Shown here one piece after another: positions 54,183-63,563 of a DNA stretch of 64,000 bases (the stretch's first letter is position 1; every line of letters starts with the position of its first letter). This DNA is from CAZBNB01 sp964493245 (lineage in GTDB: Bacteria > Pseudomonadota > Gammaproteobacteria > Legionellales > Legionellaceae). The notes beneath the pieces were generated by a model, which made no database searches, had not been told where the DNA came from, and saw only the letters and a list, made by a program, of their open reading frames with translations. The position numbers and the translations under genes were made by a program. The stretch covers positions 1 through 64,000 of the forward strand of contig CAZBNB010000002.1 of the NCBI GenBank assembly GCA_964493245.1, given 5' to 3'.

Positions 54183-56126
54183 TCAACAAATTAAATGCTT
54201 GTTTTTACGCTCTTGAATAATATTTTTCAAGTCACAAAAAGCCATAAACGTCACTATCATAGGAAGCAAAAGTGTTGGGTCGGTATACCGAGGAAGAGCC
54301 GTAAATAGAGTCCCATAAATAATGACACAAAGACCATGGATCAAAAGCAATGTTAGTGGCAGAAAGGTATCTTTTTTCCTCGCCCAGAGCGTTGTTAATG
54401 CGATGATACTCGTCAATAAGAAAAACGGTTTACATAAATAAAAAATAAAATAGCTAAGTTTGATGGGAAGCTGCCAGGCAGTATAAGTTGATTCATAGCG
54501 TTTTTGTGTGGCGTGTAACTCAGCTTTTTGTCGTTGGCTGAGCTGAGCCGTCTCTAAGTAATCGTAAGTTTCTATTCGACCCAATTGAGGCCCTAAGTGC
54601 TCAAATTCGATGAGTCCAGGGCCAGCTGCTACAAAAAGTATATTTTCCCATATACGTAAAGCAAATGCTTCTTGATGTGCCTCAAAAGTTTCTTTGGCAA
54701 CCTGCTTGAGTAATTGTGATGCGCGCTCATAGCCCAAGCAATCCCACAACATTACTGTTATTTCCCACGCATTACTTTGACCAGGGTGAGACACAATGTA
54801 TTGCGTTAATCCTGTTTGTTGCTCGGTAAACGGTCCAAAAAGCCCATTGGTATACCGCCAAAACTCAGGATTATTTTGTAGCATTTTTTTTAGTGCGCTG
54901 AACATGAAACGGGTGGCTGGACCATTTTTTTCGTTGATGAGAGACTCATATTGGTTCGCTCTTGGGTTGGGTAGATAATACTGTAGTGATGTATATGCTA
55001 ATAAAAAATCATTGGATCCTGCGCCATGAGACGGGCCGGTGAATAAAATAAAAGGGTGTGATCGCCACATTTGCAACCAATATGTCAATTTATTTGTTTG
55101 TGACTCTTTGGCCGCTTGATGATACAACGCCAGTCTTTGTTTTTTCGCGGTGGTTTTTTCCATTATTTCCTGGATATCATTCATATATTTGTAATTAGGT
55201 TCTGAAAACATTTTGTGTGCTAGTTCTGAAGGATTTTTTGTGTATTTATCAAAAAAAACATTTTGATGGGCTGTTATATATTTTAAAGCCTGTTGTTGAA
55301 TTTGGCCCATAGCCGGCTGCGATTGGGAGTCAAATTTTTTCTCAGTATTGGAAAAATAAGCCTCTCTGAATGGGCGATCATATAAATAGTTTTCAACCAT
55401 GCTGTCAGCACCTACTCGCATTGATAACATAGGTGAGTAACGAGCGCCGTGTGAAAGGAGAATATCATCCATGGTTGTCCACAGCAACATCAGCGCCATG
55501 AATAGTCCGGCTGATTTTATAATGGGTTTTAATATCTTTTTTTTATGCCAGCGCATAGTAAGTAGTGCTAATATTAACCAAAAAAATAACCAAGCAAAAG
55601 GACGGACCGCGTTCATTATCGCGAAAATAATGGCTAACCAATAAAACAATTTAGATGACGGAGCGTGCTGTTCACGAAACATTTTTGCGGTTAAGGCAAT
55701 GCCGCAAAATAAGAGGAAAGTAAATAAAGGCTCTGTCATTATTTGTGAAATGTGGGCTATCAATGTTCCACTTAAAATGCTCAATATGGCAGTTATCAAT
55801 GCGATTGATGCGCCGTAAGGTATCATAATGTAGTAGATTAAAACGGGTATGCTGCTGGCAAATAAGGCTTGTATTATCAAGAGCGGGACAAACGTTCCTG
55901 GCCATACTACGCCGGTTAGAGCGAGCAAAATGGGATAACCTGGTGGTCTAAATATAGGTGCAACACCCGCGGGCGAAAGTCCCAAAAGCATGCGTGCGAC
56001 GCCCAGATAACTTTCTGAGTCACCCGTGTATTGGATGGGAATGATCATCACCCAATAAAAAGAATAACAACAACTGAAGAAAAAAATAAACAGAATGTTT
56101 TTTTGCTGGGAAGATAATTTCATCAT
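54183..56126 (-). CDS. GT39/ArnT-like membrane glycosyltransferase
   Basis: 647 residues. After helix 1 the loop has GDSESYLGVARMLLGL, then FRPPGYPILLAL, matching the acidic first loop and RPPGYP motif of the PMT/ArnT-like (PMT_2) family. About eleven helices follow, with a large periplasmic domain at about 230-500 inserted before the last helices. Such enzymes transfer a sugar from polyprenyl phosphate to lipid or protein acceptors in the periplasm. The large insertion is longer than in most PMT_2 proteins. It is 1 bp from the flippase-like gene upstream, so the two are cotranscribed. Confidence 0.78.
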   Translation of the reverse strand: MMKLSSQQKNILFIFFFSCCYSFYWVMIIPIQYTGDSESYLGVARMLLGLSPAGVAPIFRPPGYPILLALTGVVWPGTFVPLLIIQALFASSIPVLIYYIMIPYGASIALITAILSILSGTLIAHISQIMTEPLFTFLLFCGIALTAKMFREQHAPSSKLFYWLAIIFAIMNAVRPFAWLFFWLILALLTMRWHKKKILKPIIKSAGLFMALMLLWTTMDDILLSHGARYSPMLSMRVGADSMVENYLYDRPFREAYFSNTEKKFDSQSQPAMGQIQQQALKYITAHQNVFFDKYTKNPSELAHKMFSEPNYKYMNDIQEIMEKTTAKKQRLALYHQAAKESQTNKLTYWLQMWRSHPFILFTGPSHGAGSNDFLLAYTSLQYYLPNPRANQYESLINEKNGPATRFMFSALKKMLQNNPEFWRYTNGLFGPFTEQQTGLTQYIVSHPGQSNAWEITVMLWDCLGYERASQLLKQVAKETFEAHQEAFALRIWENILFVAAGPGLIEFEHLGPQLGRIETYDYLETAQLSQRQKAELHATQKRYESTYTAWQLPIKLSYFIFYLCKPFFLLTSIIALTTLWARKKDTFLPLTLLLIHGLCVIIYGTLFTALPRYTDPTLLLPMIVTFMAFCDLKNIIQERKNKHLIC

Positions 56127-57083
56127 TTAAGTCAGTGATATCAGCGTTTTTTTAGACCAATTCTTTTTTATAAACCAAACAAGTGCTCCCGGTACGCTGC
56201 TTAAAACCGTACCCAATCCAAAAATAATGGAAATACTCAAAGCAACCTCTGCTGAAATACCTAAAGGATTGAGTATCACTACCATTATCCCCTCTCGTAT
56301 GCCCCAATTGCCGGGTGTGATTGGAATAATTGAAAAGAGCATGGCGATAGGGATACTCATCAATGCTGAATAAAAGGGTAGTTCGGTATGTAGGCTTTTT
56401 GCAATCAATATGATCGCTGCAACTAACAGAAAATGACCCATGTAGAGAACAAATGTGAATGAAAGAAGCGTTCGATGTGGTTGTTTTATGACTTGTTGTG
56501 TCATTTGAGAAAGCATTTTTATAGGTGAAAGTATAACCGTGAGCTTTTTAAACCTTTTTAATACGATCTCAATGAAAGCTAATCCGATAAATGCACCGAT
56601 TAATGCCAGAGAAAACCATGAGGCGATGGTATTAATTTGATATTTTGAGTGGATTAAAAAAGGTATCTGAGTCATGAAGACTAATAACGCTAGGCTAACG
56701 GTATTTAAGATGCGATCAAGTAAAACATTATTTAAGGAAATCGTTGTCGGAATGTTACGGCGGGTGGCTACCCAGATACGCATTAAATCACCGGTTATAG
56801 ACACAGGTAAGGTTGTATTCACGAAAGAGCTTGCAGCAAAAGAGCCTATACACTCGTTCAACGGCAGTAGAAAACCGTTCATACGGACAACTAAAAACCA
56901 TCGATAAGCAGCGAGCGTCATTTGTCCAATTAATAAAAAGAGCGCTAAAAAAAGATAGCTGATGGATGCATCATGAATGGTTTCAATAAATTGTTGTAAG
57001 TTAATTTGAGAGTATAGAAAATAGAAAACACCCAATGCAATAAAGATTTGCAGCCACTTTATCAATTTTTTTTTATCTAACAT
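56127..57083 (-). CDS. Flippase-like membrane protein (UPF0104/LPG-synthase TM family)
   Basis: 318 residues, eight helices. The motif FVNTTLPVSITGDLMRIWVATR and the later ITPGNWGIREGIMV are diagnostic for the lysylphosphatidylglycerol synthase TM-region/UPF0104 family. Members are often found with glycosyltransferases and are proposed to move lipid-linked sugars. It lies 1 bp from each neighbour (GT2 upstream, GT39-like downstream). This three-gene unit would make a polyprenyl-phosphate sugar, flip it and use it in the periplasm. Confidence 0.88.
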   Translation of the reverse strand: MLDKKKLIKWLQIFIALGVFYFLYSQINLQQFIETIHDASISYLFLALFLLIGQMTLAAYRWFLVVRMNGFLLPLNECIGSFAASSFVNTTLPVSITGDLMRIWVATRRNIPTTISLNNVLLDRILNTVSLALLVFMTQIPFLIHSKYQINTIASWFSLALIGAFIGLAFIEIVLKRFKKLTVILSPIKMLSQMTQQVIKQPHRTLLSFTFVLYMGHFLLVAAIILIAKSLHTELPFYSALMSIPIAMLFSIIPITPGNWGIREGIMVVILNPLGISAEVALSISIIFGLGTVLSSVPGALVWFIKKNWSKKTLISLT

Positions 57084-57084
57084 C

Positions 57085-57876
57085 TTAATCTCTTTGTATA
57101 CTTAATCGCCTTGAAGGAATCCGATCTTTGGAGAGTCTACGCATAAACATATCTGCAAATCCTACCAATAAAGAGATGACATTGCGCCAGCGTAAAGCCA
57201 ACGATTTTCCGGTTTCTCGTTCAATCGCGAGTGTTGGGACTTCTATATAAGTGACACCCTCATCCAATAAACGGGTGGTGATATCGGCATAAAATCCGAC
57301 GGAGCGGTAAGAGTGCCAGCGTAAAATATCTATTCGACGATGTAGAGGCGTGCCGTGGTAATGCGCAACTTTGTACCCACTTATCAAATTAACCAGTTTA
57401 GTATATGTTCTTGACGTAAAGCGGCGAACAGGTTTTCGGTAATCAGGATAAATATAGGTTAAAATAATGTCTGCTTTTCCCAGGTGATCAAATACGTTCT
57501 TCATCGCTTCCGCGCGATCTTGAAAATGGCCGCCGATCATTCGAAAGTATTTACCACGTCCAAGGAGGGCTGCATCGGAAAAATTATAAGAAACACCTAA
57601 AGGGCGCTCGTTTTGTTTAAAGGTTAAGTTGACTTCAGGATTATCTTTAATAAATTGTTTGACAACTTGAGGGGAGTTGTCTCGAGAGGCATCATCTATC
57701 ACAATAACTTCATAGCTGTAATCATAGATTGCCATGGTTGTTTTAATTTCTTGTAAGGCTCTGCCAATGTTTTTTTCTTCATTTCGACAAGGAACGAAAA
57801 TGGTGATATCAAGCTCATCTAATACTTTGGCTTTTTGAAGTAACTCCAAACCGCGGCGCTGAGTATTTTGCTCCAT
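57085..57876 (-). CDS. Family 2 glycosyltransferase
   Basis: 263 residues. The GT2 start is DITIFVPCRNEEKNIGRAL, with VIVIDDASRDNSPQVV. The usual DxD area is replaced by FRMIGGHFQD. No C-terminal helices are present, so it is a soluble enzyme of the DPM1-like group. It is coupled to the flippase-like gene (1 bp gap) and probably makes the polyprenyl-phosphate donor for the GT39-like enzyme. The replacement around the metal-binding DxD is worth noting but may be within family variation. Confidence 0.85.
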   Translation of the reverse strand: MEQNTQRRGLELLQKAKVLDELDITIFVPCRNEEKNIGRALQEIKTTMAIYDYSYEVIVIDDASRDNSPQVVKQFIKDNPEVNLTFKQNERPLGVSYNFSDAALLGRGKYFRMIGGHFQDRAEAMKNVFDHLGKADIILTYIYPDYRKPVRRFTSRTYTKLVNLISGYKVAHYHGTPLHRRIDILRWHSYRSVGFYADITTRLLDEGVTYIEVPTLAIERETGKSLALRWRNVISLLVGFADMFMRRLSKDRIPSRRLSIQRD

Positions 57877-57877
57877 G

Positions 57878-58834
57878 TTAATTGACCTCGTTTTCGATAA
57901 GACAAGTTTCTATTTGAGAGCTGGTTTTGGCCTCGGTAACGATCAGTGCTTCTTTATCGAGCTTTATTTTAAAGCCCATGAAACACCAGCTATCTTGCTC
58001 GGTTTTTAGTAGATGACCACTAAAACGCCGACCATGCCAAGGGCACTGAACAATATTATCGCAGAGATGCGTTGCATTTAATTCAGCCCCTTCATGTGGG
58101 CAAATGCCAGGCCATAAACGAAATCCTTCGGATTCGCGTTTTATCATGAGTTCTAAGTGACCGATGGTAATCTTGCTCGGTTGATTGGAGCTTATCTCTT
58201 TCAACTCAAATCGTAACTCGTCTTTTTGTGGCGGGAAAATAACGTTATTAGTTAATTGATTTGAGTTAGTGAATGTCGGTTTGTCAGTGCGAAATCGAAA
58301 GCTCTTATCTCGCAAGGCCAGCCGGCGATGACGGATCTGCTCATTGTCTTCAATATCTTGTTTCACTTGCAGTTTCATCATGCTGCGGCTTAAGAGTGAA
58401 TGTAGCGGTTTAAATAACCAATGACTGACAATATACCAGCTACGATGCAGTCTGACTTGTCGATCTAGCGCTTGCAGCTCCATGATCTGGTGAACATAAA
58501 AAATGCCAAAAATGGACATTGTTTGATAAAAAAGATTGGGTGCTACTTTGGCATTGGCCACTTGGATAAAGATGGGTAACTTACCCCATTTGACAAGATT
58601 AACGGAAAAGGTTTTCCCCGAGAAGGCTTTGAACATATCATGATAGGTGTTATGCACATAATAACGGTGCAACTCATCATAAAAGTTCCATTCCATATCG
58701 TGGATGTAGCCGGGGATATCGCTCACATATTTATCTTGTGTGACCACGGCCCCAGGATGCAGTGCTTTTAGCTTCTGTTCTAGGCGCTCTGGTTTGATAA
58801 ACAGCTCGACTTCAGCCTCTGTTAAAGGGACCAT
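57878..58834 (-). CDS. Rieske [2Fe-2S] protein in a polysaccharide operon
   Basis: 318 residues. The C-terminal domain (about 210-300) carries a complete Rieske cluster site: CPHEGAELNATHLCDNIV and CPWHGRRF, that is C-x-H and C-x-x-H. The N-terminal 200 residues contain two or three hydrophobic stretches and no recognisable oxygenase catalytic domain, so this is not a classical ring hydroxylase. It could be an electron donor or an oxygenase acting on a lipid or sugar. It is 1 bp from the GT2 gene downstream and 71 bp from the GT4 gene upstream. The ATG has aagga upstream. Confidence 0.82.
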   Translation of the reverse strand: MVPLTEAEVELFIKPERLEQKLKALHPGAVVTQDKYVSDIPGYIHDMEWNFYDELHRYYVHNTYHDMFKAFSGKTFSVNLVKWGKLPIFIQVANAKVAPNLFYQTMSIFGIFYVHQIMELQALDRQVRLHRSWYIVSHWLFKPLHSLLSRSMMKLQVKQDIEDNEQIRHRRLALRDKSFRFRTDKPTFTNSNQLTNNVIFPPQKDELRFELKEISSNQPSKITIGHLELMIKRESEGFRLWPGICPHEGAELNATHLCDNIVQCPWHGRRFSGHLLKTEQDSWCFMGFKIKLDKEALIVTEAKTSSQIETCLIENEVN

Positions 58835-58905
58835 TTTTTCCTTGTCTCTCTTTCATCCTGATTGATGCTCACGTTAACGTGTCTCTTAGTAATTTTCAAG
58901 ATCAT

Positions 58906-60030
58906 TTATCTTAATTCAGTGTATATTTTTAAGTGTTTATCAACAATATGTTCGATGTTAAATACCTGCGATGCAAACTGCCGCCCAGCCAAACCCATTT
59001 GTTGACGTGTCGCTTTATCTGTCAATAATTTTTCCATCGCATTTGCTAACGAATCTACATTTCTTACTTTCGCTAGCAGCCCAGTTTCTCCTGGTAAAAT
59101 GGTTGCTCGACATCCGGGTACGTCTGTTGTCACAATGGCACGTCCACACGCTGCGGCTTCAGATAATACGCGTGGTAAACCTTCTCGATACGAGGGTAAA
59201 ACGACTAAACTCACTTGAGAAAAAAGCTCAGCGATATCGGCATGATAACCAATATATTCAATATCGCCCTCTTTTACCCATTGAGCCAATTGCTTTTGAT
59301 CAACCGAAGAAGGATTCCCCTTATCAATTTGCCCCGCTAACCAAAAGCGCGCTTGAATCCCTTTTTGACGTAACATTTTGGCTGCTTCAACATACTCAAA
59401 CACGCCTTTGTCACGCAATAGTCTTGAGGCCATGACAACAATCGGTGCTGTATCTTCAGGCTCAGGGACGTGACGGTAATGATTGAGGTCAACGCCGGAG
59501 CCATTGATCAATATTGTTTGCTCAGGTTTGATAGCACTGATAGCCGTCAGCGTTTTTTGATCATCTTCATTTTGAAAAATAACTTTTAAATTAGGATGCT
59601 TAAACGCATACCGATAAAGTTGACTAACTACTTTTTTGAGTAGTTTGGCTTCCAAATATTGATCAATAAATGCGTATCCTAAGCCTGAAACCGCAGCAAC
59701 CACACTGGGGACTTTCGTGATACGTGCCGCGATACTGCCATAAATAACGGGTTTTATCGTGACGAGATGGACAATGTCTGGTTGAATACGCGTCATCAAA
59801 CGACACATCGCTATGAGACTTTTTAGCTCAATCAGTGCATTGCGGCCACTGCGTGACAGCGGAATAGGGTGATATTGAAAGCCCTCTTCTAAAATTCTTG
59901 GCAAAGCGTCGCGTACGCCTGTTGCCACATGAACCTCATATCCTGCATCTCTCGCGGCAATGGCTATTGGTAAGCGGTGCGAAACGAAGTATGTGGGTTC
60001 ATTTAAGATAAACAAAAGTCTTTTTTGCAT
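58906..60030 (-). CDS. Family 4 glycosyltransferase
   Basis: 374 residues from ATG 60030. The open frame continues upstream to 60210, but that part lies inside the asparagine synthetase gene and is not family-like. N-terminal KRLLFILNEPTYFVSHRLPI resembles GT4 enzymes such as PglA and WbpX-like transferases. The C-terminal donor domain has VVLPSYREGLPRVLSEAAACG with the EX7E-type pair, then PGETGLL. It is a cytoplasmic retaining glycosyltransferase. It overlaps asnB by 28 bp, so it is translationally coupled. Confidence 0.88.
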   Translation of the reverse strand: MQKRLLFILNEPTYFVSHRLPIAIAARDAGYEVHVATGVRDALPRILEEGFQYHPIPLSRSGRNALIELKSLIAMCRLMTRIQPDIVHLVTIKPVIYGSIAARITKVPSVVAAVSGLGYAFIDQYLEAKLLKKVVSQLYRYAFKHPNLKVIFQNEDDQKTLTAISAIKPEQTILINGSGVDLNHYRHVPEPEDTAPIVVMASRLLRDKGVFEYVEAAKMLRQKGIQARFWLAGQIDKGNPSSVDQKQLAQWVKEGDIEYIGYHADIAELFSQVSLVVLPSYREGLPRVLSEAAACGRAIVTTDVPGCRATILPGETGLLAKVRNVDSLANAMEKLLTDKATRQQMGLAGRQFASQVFNIEHIVDKHLKIYTELR

Positions 60031-61883
60031 GTTGCCATCCAAGCTTGAAACATTAATATCGTCCATAATGCATACTGCCAATTGTGTTTGCCAGATACAT
60101 GTTGCTGCCAGGTTTTTTGTACCAGGCTTGCGTTTAAAATACCCTGTTGTTCGATGGTGTGCCGATCTAATAAATCGGCTGCCCACTCTTTTAATGGGCC
60201 ACGCAGCCAAGCACCCAGTGGGATGCCAAAGCCCATTTTAGGGCGATCAATCAGTGGCTTTGGAATATGGTTTTCTAACACTTGGCGCAAAAGCCATTTG
60301 CTTGTCCGGTGCCGAATCTTAAACTGTAGTGGCAGTTGCCATGCCCATTCAATTAATTCGTGATCTAAAAAGGGCGCACGATTTTCTAAGCTCACGGCCA
60401 TACCGGCGCGGTCAACTTTCACCATAATATCATCAGGTAAGTAAGAAATGGTATCGGTGATCATCATTTTTTCAATAAAATTCATGCCATCAATCGCACT
60501 GAGACACAATGTATTTGTTTGTGGGTGTAGAAGATAGTGATGTCCATCTTGCGATATTAATTGTTGATACAATTCGGCTGGGGAGTTGATTGTTAAAATG
60601 CTGGCTAGTTTTTGTAGTTTTTGTCCGATAGCCGGTTGTAAGAGTCGACTGGAATGCTGGCAGGTTTTTTGTAAAGCCAGCCTTAAAAAGAAAGGTGTCC
60701 AGCTCATTTTTTGCCATAAGCGTTGCCCCCATAGATAGCGGTTGTAACCGCCAAATATTTCATCTCCTCCATCTCCTGATAATGCGACCGTCACTTGTTG
60801 TCGTGCCAATTTTGAAACCAAAAATGTGGGGATAGCAGAAGAGTCGGCAAAGGGCTCACCGTAAATATCAGGCAGCGTTGGAACAAGATTTAATGCTTCT
60901 TTCGCATTGATATAAAGTTCCGTGTGATCTGTTTGTAAGTAGCTAGCAATTTTTTTTGCATAATGGGCTTCATTATAGCCAGACTCTTCGAAACCAATGG
61001 TGAATGTTTTGATTGGTTGTGTACTTTGTGCTTGCATGAGGGCAGTGATGAGTGATGAATCAATACCACCAGAAAGAAAAGCGCCAATGGGTACTTCAGA
61101 CACCATTCGTTCACGAATAACGTTGTTTAAACGTGCTTCAAGTTGCTGTTTAGCATCTTCATCGGTGAGTGCAAGCGGGTTATGTATGCCTTTTTCTGCG
61201 ATTTCGATTGCTGACCAATAGGTTTTTGGAGACGGTAATTGCGTTGTTTGGCTTAATGATAGGTAAGTCCCGGGCATCAATTTGTAAATATTATCATAAA
61301 TGGAGTATGGTGCCGGGATATAGCCATATTGTAAGTATTTCGAGACACTGCTTGTGGAAATAGGCATTTCAAAGTCAGGATACACTTTGAGTGCGCCGAT
61401 CTCTGATGCGAAGACAAGCGTTTGCTTAATGAGTCCGTAATATAATGGTTTTTCACCGATGCGATCACGTGCCAAATGCAACACTTTTTCTTGCTTATCC
61501 CAGAGTGCAAAAGCAAACATGCCATTGATTAAGCTCAAGGTTTTTTCTAAGCCATGTTGCTCTATACAAGTGAGTAAAACCTCTGTGTCGGAGTGTCCAA
61601 CAAAAGCGCTGTGAGAGAGCGATTTTTTCAGTTGAATGACGTTGTAGATTTCACCATTGTAAACGATCACGTAGCGCCCACTATGAGAATGCATGGGTTG
61701 CGATCCGGTTGCATTTAAATCCACAATAGCCAGACGGCGATGCCCCAAAGCAACGTGGGTGTCATGCCAAATACCATGATCATCGGGGCCGCGATGACTT
61801 AGGTGATCTGTCATTCTTTGAATAAAAAGGACGGGATTATTGGTGAGTTGTTGCGAGTTAAAAAATCCGGTTATTCCACACAT
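60003..61883 (-). CDS. asnB: Glutamine-hydrolysing asparagine synthetase
   Basis: 626 residues. The N-terminal class II glutaminase begins MCGITGFFN with nucleophile Cys2 (after Met removal Cys1), and LSHRGPDDHGIW is conserved. The C-terminal synthetase domain has the ATP-pyrophosphatase motif AFLSGGIDSSLITAL and VALSGDGGDEIFGGYNRYLW. Length fits AsnB. AsnB-like enzymes within polysaccharide clusters often amidate uronic acids instead of making asparagine. That is a possibility here given the overlap with a glycosyltransferase gene. Confidence 0.93.
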   Translation of the reverse strand: MCGITGFFNSQQLTNNPVLFIQRMTDHLSHRGPDDHGIWHDTHVALGHRRLAIVDLNATGSQPMHSHSGRYVIVYNGEIYNVIQLKKSLSHSAFVGHSDTEVLLTCIEQHGLEKTLSLINGMFAFALWDKQEKVLHLARDRIGEKPLYYGLIKQTLVFASEIGALKVYPDFEMPISTSSVSKYLQYGYIPAPYSIYDNIYKLMPGTYLSLSQTTQLPSPKTYWSAIEIAEKGIHNPLALTDEDAKQQLEARLNNVIRERMVSEVPIGAFLSGGIDSSLITALMQAQSTQPIKTFTIGFEESGYNEAHYAKKIASYLQTDHTELYINAKEALNLVPTLPDIYGEPFADSSAIPTFLVSKLARQQVTVALSGDGGDEIFGGYNRYLWGQRLWQKMSWTPFFLRLALQKTCQHSSRLLQPAIGQKLQKLASILTINSPAELYQQLISQDGHHYLLHPQTNTLCLSAIDGMNFIEKMMITDTISYLPDDIMVKVDRAGMAVSLENRAPFLDHELIEWAWQLPLQFKIRHRTSKWLLRQVLENHIPKPLIDRPKMGFGIPLGAWLRGPLKEWAADLLDRHTIEQQGILNASLVQKTWQQHVSGKHNWQYALWTILMFQAWMATCKKDFCLS

Positions 61884-61991
61884 GCAATGCCTTGCTCCGT
61901 TAATAAACTGCTTTTCATAAGGACAAGCTTTGATCTCAATTTGACGATTAAATACCTGCTGCTATTGCCTGGCGACTTTGAAGACAGGTTC

Positions 61992-63302
61992 TTAATCTTC
62001 TAAAGCCACTAATCGACCCAACATGCCAGCCAGATAAATCGGGCAATTTAATACTCGATTATCTTGTTTTAAATTCATCGATGAAATACGTATGAGAAGC
62101 GTTGGATCATATTTGTTTGCATAAACTTGCAAACTTTTTTTATGATGACTGATGCCTGATTTAACTTCAATGGGCAGAATATTTTTCTCATCTTGAATAA
62201 TAAAATCCAGCTCTGCTTTTCCTTCACTGGACCAATAGTAACAGTCATAATAATGCGCTAACTCTTGTACCACAAAATTTTCGACAAGGGAGCCTTTAAA
62301 CTCTTGAAATAAAATATCTCCATATAATAACGTTTGAGCGGATAGGTTGGTCATAGCACTGAGTAGCCCGACATCAAGTAAATAGATTTTAAAAAACTCA
62401 AAATGGGCGTAGCTTTTTAGTGGGATCCCCGGCGTGCTAATATTAGGTACTTTATGTATCAGTCCTGCTTCAATCAGCCATTGTAATGCGTCTTCAAATT
62501 CTTTTGCACGTGCACCTGTGCGAATCAATGAATAAATAAATTTCTTATTTTCTTTGGCAAGTTGCGCGGGAATAGAATCCCATACTAAATTAATTTTTAT
62601 CAAACAATGTTTGGGGGCATGTTTTGCAAAATCTAAACTATATGCCATTAAAATGGTTTGCTGTATCTCTCGGACTTGAGTCAAATCATCGGTGTTTATA
62701 TAACGAACAATGGCCTCGGGCATGCCACCAATAAATAAATAAAGCTTAAGATATTCGAGGAGTTTGTTATGAATATTAACAAATAATGGTTGAATATCTT
62801 TTATATCATGAAGATAGGCAACCAACTGGTCTTGCTGCAAAGCATCTAAAAACTCTAAAAAATTGAGGGGATATAGATGCATAAAATCAGCTTTTCCTAC
62901 TGGAAATCCTTTGATATGGGTTAGCTTTACGCCCAGTAAAGAACCTGCGGCGCAGATCATGTACTCGTTTGCTAATTCACAAAAATATTTTAACGAATTG
63001 AGTGCTTCAGGGCACTCCTGTATTTCATCAAAAATAATTAAAGTCGTATCTGGTTGAATTCGAACATTTTTTTCTATCTCTAATGATCGGATGATTTGTT
63101 GTGGAATAAGAGAGGATTGAAAAAGTTGTTTTAAATGTGGTTCAAGTTCAAAATTGAGATACACGGTATTCTGATACGCGATATCACCAAAATGCTTTAA
63201 TAAAGTCGTTTTGCCGACTTGACGAGCACCCATTAAAATTAAGGGCTTGCGAGCGGTTTTTTTTTGCCAGTCGAGTAATTTTTGTAGAAGGTGTCGTCGC
63301 AT
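61992..63302 (-). CDS. AAA ATPase with DUF4143 domain
   Basis: 436 residues. Walker A is LMGARQVGKTTLLKHF at about 23-38, and Walker B is TLIIFDEIQECPEAL. The C-terminal DUF4143 part has YYWSSEGKAELDFIIQDE, a nuclease-like ExD-type strand arrangement, and ILPIEVKSG. This family is common in mobile and accessory regions; its function is unknown and a role in defence or DNA transactions has been suggested. Two identical 24-bp near-palindromes lie immediately upstream and may be its operators. It is probably unrelated to polysaccharide synthesis. Confidence 0.9.
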   Translation of the reverse strand: MRRHLLQKLLDWQKKTARKPLILMGARQVGKTTLLKHFGDIAYQNTVYLNFELEPHLKQLFQSSLIPQQIIRSLEIEKNVRIQPDTTLIIFDEIQECPEALNSLKYFCELANEYMICAAGSLLGVKLTHIKGFPVGKADFMHLYPLNFLEFLDALQQDQLVAYLHDIKDIQPLFVNIHNKLLEYLKLYLFIGGMPEAIVRYINTDDLTQVREIQQTILMAYSLDFAKHAPKHCLIKINLVWDSIPAQLAKENKKFIYSLIRTGARAKEFEDALQWLIEAGLIHKVPNISTPGIPLKSYAHFEFFKIYLLDVGLLSAMTNLSAQTLLYGDILFQEFKGSLVENFVVQELAHYYDCYYWSSEGKAELDFIIQDEKNILPIEVKSGISHHKKSLQVYANKYDPTLLIRISSMNLKQDNRVLNCPIYLAGMLGRLVALED

Positions 63303-63337
63303 TATGGCTCAAATTTAAGAGGTATAAATAAAATATA

Positions 63338-63393
63338 ACATAAATTGGTTCCAAAAAATGTTTTTTTTGACATAAATTGGTTCCAAAAAATGT
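63338..63393. promoter_or_regulatory. Twin 24-bp near-palindromic repeats upstream of ATPase gene
   Basis: The 24-bp sequence beginning acataaattggttccaa occurs exactly at 63338-63361 and 63370-63393, repeating every 32 bp, about three helical turns. Each copy is near-palindromic: acat at one end, atgt at the other, and ttgg-tt-ccaa in the middle. They lie 36 and 68 bp upstream of the ATPase start, as operators for cooperative binding of a dimeric regulator would. Confidence 0.65.
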
Positions 63394-63439
63394 GAATCAT
63401 GGGTAGGTAATGATAATGAGATCTCATTTTTTACTTTAT

Positions 63440-63562
63440 CAGGACTTACGAAAAACAATGAGGTCGAGGCCGATTGTATTTTTAATGAGGGCGTTTAGAT
63501 GACTAAATGACCGAATTAAAAATATAATCCAACGAAGAGATCGTTGTTTTGCGTAAGTCCTG
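63440..63562 (-). mobile_element. MITE-like element, copy 2
   Basis: 123-bp non-coding element with inverted ends caggacttacg and cgtaagtcctg. Read on the minus strand it matches copy 1 (3564-3679) across the ends, the gatctcttcgttggatt segment and the central ggtcatttagtcatctaaa. It abuts the stop codon of the right-edge GT4 gene (1 bp away), as copy 1 lies 5 bp from the mltB stop. It is 7 bp longer than copy 1, mostly from extra bases around aacgccctcatt in the middle. Confidence 0.78.
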
Positions 63563-63563
63563 T

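Noticed and set aside
58971..59435. 154-codon plus-strand ORF
   Set aside because: It is fully antisense to the GT4 gene, whose motifs are unambiguous.
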